The notes beneath the pieces were generated by a model that was given only the letters and a program-made list of their open reading frames with translations, ran no database searches and was not told the origin of the DNA. From Spirochaetaceae bacterium (GTDB lineage Bacteria; Spirochaetota; Spirochaetia; Treponematales; Breznakiellaceae), in the NCBI GenBank assembly GCA_031257135.1, contig JAIRPH010000029.1, positions 1-7,627 on the forward strand: a DNA stretch of 7,627 nucleotides. Direction: 5' to 3'. Positions 6,128 through 7,627 of this stretch are shown piece after piece (position 1 is the first letter of the stretch; each line of letters starts with the position of its first letter). The translations under genes and the position numbers were made by a program.

Positions 6128-6508
6128 TTAGTAGACGTTGATGATTTCCTCCGAGCCGAATCGGTTTTTCAGCTCGTTATCGACGCTGTTGCCTTCGAAT
6201 TTAACGCCGTCGGCGACCGCATCGACTTCATTGAACCCGACCACATAGACTACCGGATGCGGACTATTAAGTTTTTCGGCGATCATTTTGGTGAACCGGG
6301 CGTTGTTTTTGATGTTGTCCGCAGTGGACTGGGCGTCGTTATTCGTTATGACATCCACCTGACGGCTGATTGTATTGGGGCTACCTTCCCATAATTCGAT
6401 GAACGCATCACCGATGTAATAGAATATCTCACTGATTCCATCGCCGATTTCTTCAAACATCTCACCGATTCCATCGGCGACATCTTCTAAGAATTCAAAA
6501 AGTCCCAT
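6128..6508 (-). CDS. Small amphipathic-helix protein, paralogue 3 (126 aa)
   Basis: Unrecognised protein with a clear design. Residues 1-44 are four consecutive 11-residue units (MGLFEFLEDVA, DGIGEMFEEIG, DGISEIFYYIG, DAFIELWEGSP), an amphipathic helix of the hendecad type known from surface-binding lipid proteins. A polar linker (45-75) follows. The C-terminal part carries I-x-E-K-L-x2-PH (76-84), the strand-like VVYVVGF (86-92) and the tail VDNELKNRF...EEIINVY (109-126). These parts align without gaps with the 110-aa neighbour (residues 76-113 here against 57-94 there), and partly with the 138-aa protein. The helix is acidic. AGGGGG (6521-6516) lies 7 nt before the ATG, and the gene starts 4 nt after the preceding stop. 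Probably a membrane-surface or self-assembling component handled by the downstream AAA ATPase. Confidence 0.85.
   Translation of the reverse strand: MGLFEFLEDVADGIGEMFEEIGDGISEIFYYIGDAFIELWEGSPNTISRQVDVITNNDAQSTADNIKNNARFTKMIAEKLNSPHPVVYVVGFNEVDAVADGVKFEGNSVDNELKNRFGSEEIINVY
6425..6487 (-). repeat. 33-bp-period internal repeat in the 126-aa gene
   Basis: Two 30-nt copies (6425-6454 and 6458-6487) are spaced 33 nt apart and differ at only a few bases. They encode the 11-residue units DGIGEMFEEIG and DGISEIFYYIG. The nucleotide similarity shows that the hendecad helix grew recently by in-frame tandem duplication. Confidence 0.7.
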
Positions 6509-6512
6509 AGGT

Positions 6513-6845
6513 TTACCCCCTGATATCGTATTCCACGAGGTCGGCGTTGCGGTGATGCCGGGTCATTTGTTCGTCCATTTCATCTGCGTGGACTTCTTCG
6601 GCGTCGGCGATGGTTTCGGTTTCCGCGTCCCACATGACTTTGACGATTTTGTGCGGTTTACGCATTTTGTCTCGGATGTATTCGTCCGGTACGGTGACTG
6701 TGATCGGCTTCTTGTTCTTCATGAAGTGCCGCTTGAACCACGCGATGACATCATTGAACAAGATTTTGAACAATTCGATGATCTTGCGGACAAAGTCAAC
6801 AAGCACATCCCAGATCGCTCGGAAAAAATCGCCCAAAAATCCCAT
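6513..6845 (-). CDS. Small amphipathic-helix protein, paralogue 2 (110 aa)
   Basis: Unrecognised. Residues 3-35 form three 11-residue units (FLGDFFRAIWD, VLVDFVRKIIE, LFKILFNDVIA), then WFKRHFMKNKK. The helix is more hydrophobic and aromatic than in its neighbour and ends in a basic cluster, so it could insert into or lie firmly on a membrane. The C-terminal part has I-x-D-K-M-x2-PH (57-65), the strand IVKVMW (67-72), A-D (80-81), M-D-E-Q-M (90-94) and a tail ADLVEYDI (101-108). It matches the 126-aa protein without gaps over 38 residues, with only modest identity. A perfect AGGAGG (6856-6851) lies 5 nt before the ATG, and only one base separates it from the preceding stop. Likely acts with its two paralogues and the AAA ATPase. 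Confidence 0.85.
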   Translation of the reverse strand: MGFLGDFFRAIWDVLVDFVRKIIELFKILFNDVIAWFKRHFMKNKKPITVTVPDEYIRDKMRKPHKIVKVMWDAETETIADAEEVHADEMDEQMTRHHRNADLVEYDIRG

Positions 6846-6846
6846 A

Positions 6847-7263
6847 TCAGCCTCCTATTTCCACGAAGTCACCATCAGCAAACAGTTCCGCGAGTTCGTC
6901 GTCCAGTTTCGCGGCTTGGACTGCCCGGCAGAACGGCTCACCGGTTTCACGCAAGACCTGTTTGTCCTCCCTGTCGAGAAATACGGAATAGATTGTCAGC
7001 GTTCCTTTTGCGTTCACTTGTTTGACCATCACGCCTTTTTTTGCGCCTTTCGCTTCTTTTTTGTTCCGCAAGAACCAGCGAATCGCGTCGTCATATCCCA
7101 GAACCTCGACGGTTTCATGGGGAAGCGGCTTGTCCTCGAAACCTTTTATGAGGTTTTGGATAATCACCCCGATTGTATCGACGGCTTCAGCCAAGACCTG
7201 CCCCAGTCTCTTGCTTTTTTGCTTTGTCCCCTGCTTGTCCGCAGGTTTTTCATTCGTTTTCAT
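6847..7263 (-). CDS. Small amphipathic-helix protein, paralogue 1 (138 aa)
   Basis: First gene of the AAA cluster. A Lys-rich start (residues 1-19) precedes two 11-residue units (LGQVLAEAVDT, IGVIIQNLIKG, residues 20-41). Then come D-K-PLPH (44-49) and the strand-like TVEVLGYDDA (51-60), corresponding to PHPVVYVVGF in the 126-aa protein. A Lys/Ala-rich insert (about 62-86) and a second strand-like segment (TLTIYSVFLDRED, 88-100) have no counterpart in the two smaller paralogues. The end, LDDELAELFADGDFVEI (120-136), aligns with the 126-aa tail. The family relation is weaker than that between the other two. GAGGAG (7278-7273) lies 9 nt before the ATG. Function unknown; inferred to be part of one assembly with the following genes. 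Confidence 0.83.
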   Translation of the reverse strand: MKTNEKPADKQGTKQKSKRLGQVLAEAVDTIGVIIQNLIKGFEDKPLPHETVEVLGYDDAIRWFLRNKKEAKGAKKGVMVKQVNAKGTLTIYSVFLDREDKQVLRETGEPFCRAVQAAKLDDELAELFADGDFVEIGG

Positions 7264-7294
7264 ATCTCAAAACTCCTCAAAATAGCTATATAAA

Positions 7295-7564
7295 CTACGG
7301 CAACGCCGTATGGTACAAAAGAAACGCCAGTCCATAGCGCGGGAAGTTCCGGGCAAAATGCGCCCAGAACTTCCCATCAGAGAAAGCGAAAAGTTCAGCT
7401 GTCAGCGGTTTGTGAAAAGAAGCGGAAAATACTAAACTAACAAAGGCGGCGTATCGGCGTATCGGCGTATCGGCGTATCGGCGTATCGGCGTATCGGCGT
7501 ATCGGCGTATCGGCGCGATTGTCACAAGGGACTTTAGCGTTTTTTCAGAAAATCTTTTTTCCAT
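7295..7564 (-). CDS. Doubtful leaderless leader ORF spanning the tandem repeat (89 codons)
   Basis: An ATG at 7564-7562 falls at the predicted transcription start of the promoter at 7600-7573, so it could be translated as a leaderless message. It reads MEKRFSEKTL..., passes through the repeat as PIRRYADT units, and stops at 7297-7295, 31 nt before the operon's first gene. In the other two frames stops occur right after the repeat, so gain or loss of one 8-bp unit would truncate it. The part after the repeat looks unlike a normal protein and overlaps a hairpin, so it may be a chance frame. It has no ribosome binding site. Confidence 0.22.
   Translation of the reverse strand: MEKRFSEKTLKSLVTIAPIRRYADTPIRRYADTPIRRYAAFVSLVFSASFHKPLTAELFAFSDGKFWAHFARNFPRYGLAFLLYHTALP
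7296..7310. promoter_or_regulatory. Palindrome TACGGC-AAC-GCCGTA upstream of the AAA operon
   Basis: A perfect 6-bp inverted repeat with a 3-nt centre, 33 bp before the first start codon of the operon. It could be an operator or a small leader hairpin. No convincing -35/-10 pair lies next to it. Confidence 0.35.
7341..7375. promoter_or_regulatory. Strong leader hairpin, 13 bp with one mismatch
   Basis: GGGAAGTTC (7341-7349) pairs with GAACTTCCC (7367-7375). After one C/A mismatch, GGGC (7351-7354) pairs with GCCC (7362-7365), loop AAAATGC. It lies in the putative leader of the AAA operon, between the tandem repeat and the first gene. On the minus strand a loosely T-rich stretch comes some 20 nt later, too far for a standard terminator. 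An attenuator or RNA-processing element is possible. Confidence 0.45.
7449..7515. repeat. Tandem array of 8 perfect 8-bp units (GCGTATCG)
   Basis: Eight identical copies of GCGTATCG (7449-7512) plus a partial GCG. The unit length is not a multiple of three, and perfect identity suggests active slippage and variable copy number between strains. It lies in the predicted leader of the AAA operon, about 60-120 nt downstream of the likely transcription start. No unit contains a stop codon in any frame. Confidence 0.95.
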
Positions 7565-7572
7565 ATAGAAAA

Positions 7573-7600
7573 ATAATAGCAGGCTAAGAAAAAAAGTCAA
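7573..7600 (-). promoter_or_regulatory. Near-consensus sigma-70 promoter reading into the AAA operon
   Basis: On the minus strand TTGACT (7600-7595), a 16-nt spacer and TATTAT (7578-7573) each match consensus at 5 of 6 bases. Transcription would begin near 7566-7564 and run through the tandem repeat and hairpin into the gene at 7263, giving a leader of about 300 nt. It is the best promoter in this half of the window. Confidence 0.65.
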
Positions 7601-7627
7601 TAGGGACATTCCGTATTCCAGAGGAAA

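Noticed and set aside
5046..6131. Several plus-strand frames of 78-149 codons opposite the AAA gene
   Set aside because: They are antisense shadows of a gene with unmistakable AAA motifs and have no recognisable motifs themselves.
6552..7293. Plus-strand frames of 157 and 227 codons opposite the small paralogues
   Set aside because: The minus-strand genes have good ribosome binding sites, tight spacing and mutual similarity; the plus-strand frames have none of these.
7341..7375. Rho-independent terminator
   Set aside because: Strong stem but no adjacent T-run on either strand, so kept as a leader hairpin of unknown role.
7449..7515. CRISPR-like array
   Set aside because: Units are 8 bp, directly adjacent, with no spacers: a simple tandem repeat.
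7295..7609. 104-codon minus-strand frame starting at 7609 with a hydrophobic N-terminus
   Set aside because: Its first 15 codons cover the -35 and -10 of a strong promoter and it has no ribosome binding site; the shorter version from 7564 is kept only as doubtful.

Overview
The window (7627 bp, roughly half GC) looks like chromosomal DNA of a spirochaete, most likely a Treponema-type organism from an animal or insect gut. This rests on general sequence character, the large protein with no recognisable fold family, and a short GC-rich tandem repeat of a kind I associate with treponeme genomes. It is an inference from memory, not from a database match. No rRNA, tRNA, CRISPR array or transposase gene is visible.

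Layout. Positions 1-281 hold the possible start of a minus-strand gene leaving the window, with an unusually long Shine-Dalgarno, then about 160 bp of intergenic DNA. A minus-strand FGGY-family sugar kinase (282-1799) is divergent from a plus-strand 687-residue protein of unknown function (1953-4016), which ends at a near-perfect 34-bp palindrome. Next come two small plus-strand zinc-ribbon genes (4112-4252 and 4469-4645), paralogous to each other and short enough to be missed by ordinary gene callers. A foldable GC-rich intergenic element lies between them, and a rho-independent terminator follows the second.

The right half is a minus-strand gene cluster, read from high to low coordinates. 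A near-consensus promoter (7600-7573) is followed by a leader of about 300 nt. The leader carries eight perfect copies of an 8-bp repeat, a 13-bp hairpin and a small palindrome. Four tightly packed genes follow: 138 aa, 110 aa, 126 aa and a 360-aa classical AAA ATPase. A YkgJ-like cysteine-cluster gene that appears 5'-truncated comes last.

The main result is that the three small proteins upstream of the ATPase look like diverged paralogues. Each has an N-terminal amphipathic helix with 11-residue periodicity, then a segment with a shared Pro-His followed by a beta-strand-like stretch, then a similar acidic tail. The 11-residue pattern is typical of helices that lie on membrane surfaces. Together with an AAA motor carrying intact Walker motifs and an aromatic pore loop, this suggests an undescribed membrane-surface assembly remodelled by its own ATPase, possibly under repeat-mediated variable expression. 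The operon layout and the motifs can be seen directly; the function is inference.

A second result is that the first part of the YkgJ-like ORF (residues 4-32) lies exactly inside an 85-bp palindromic, MITE- or REP-like element with 8-bp inverted ends. This would explain why the usual N-terminal cysteine cluster is missing.
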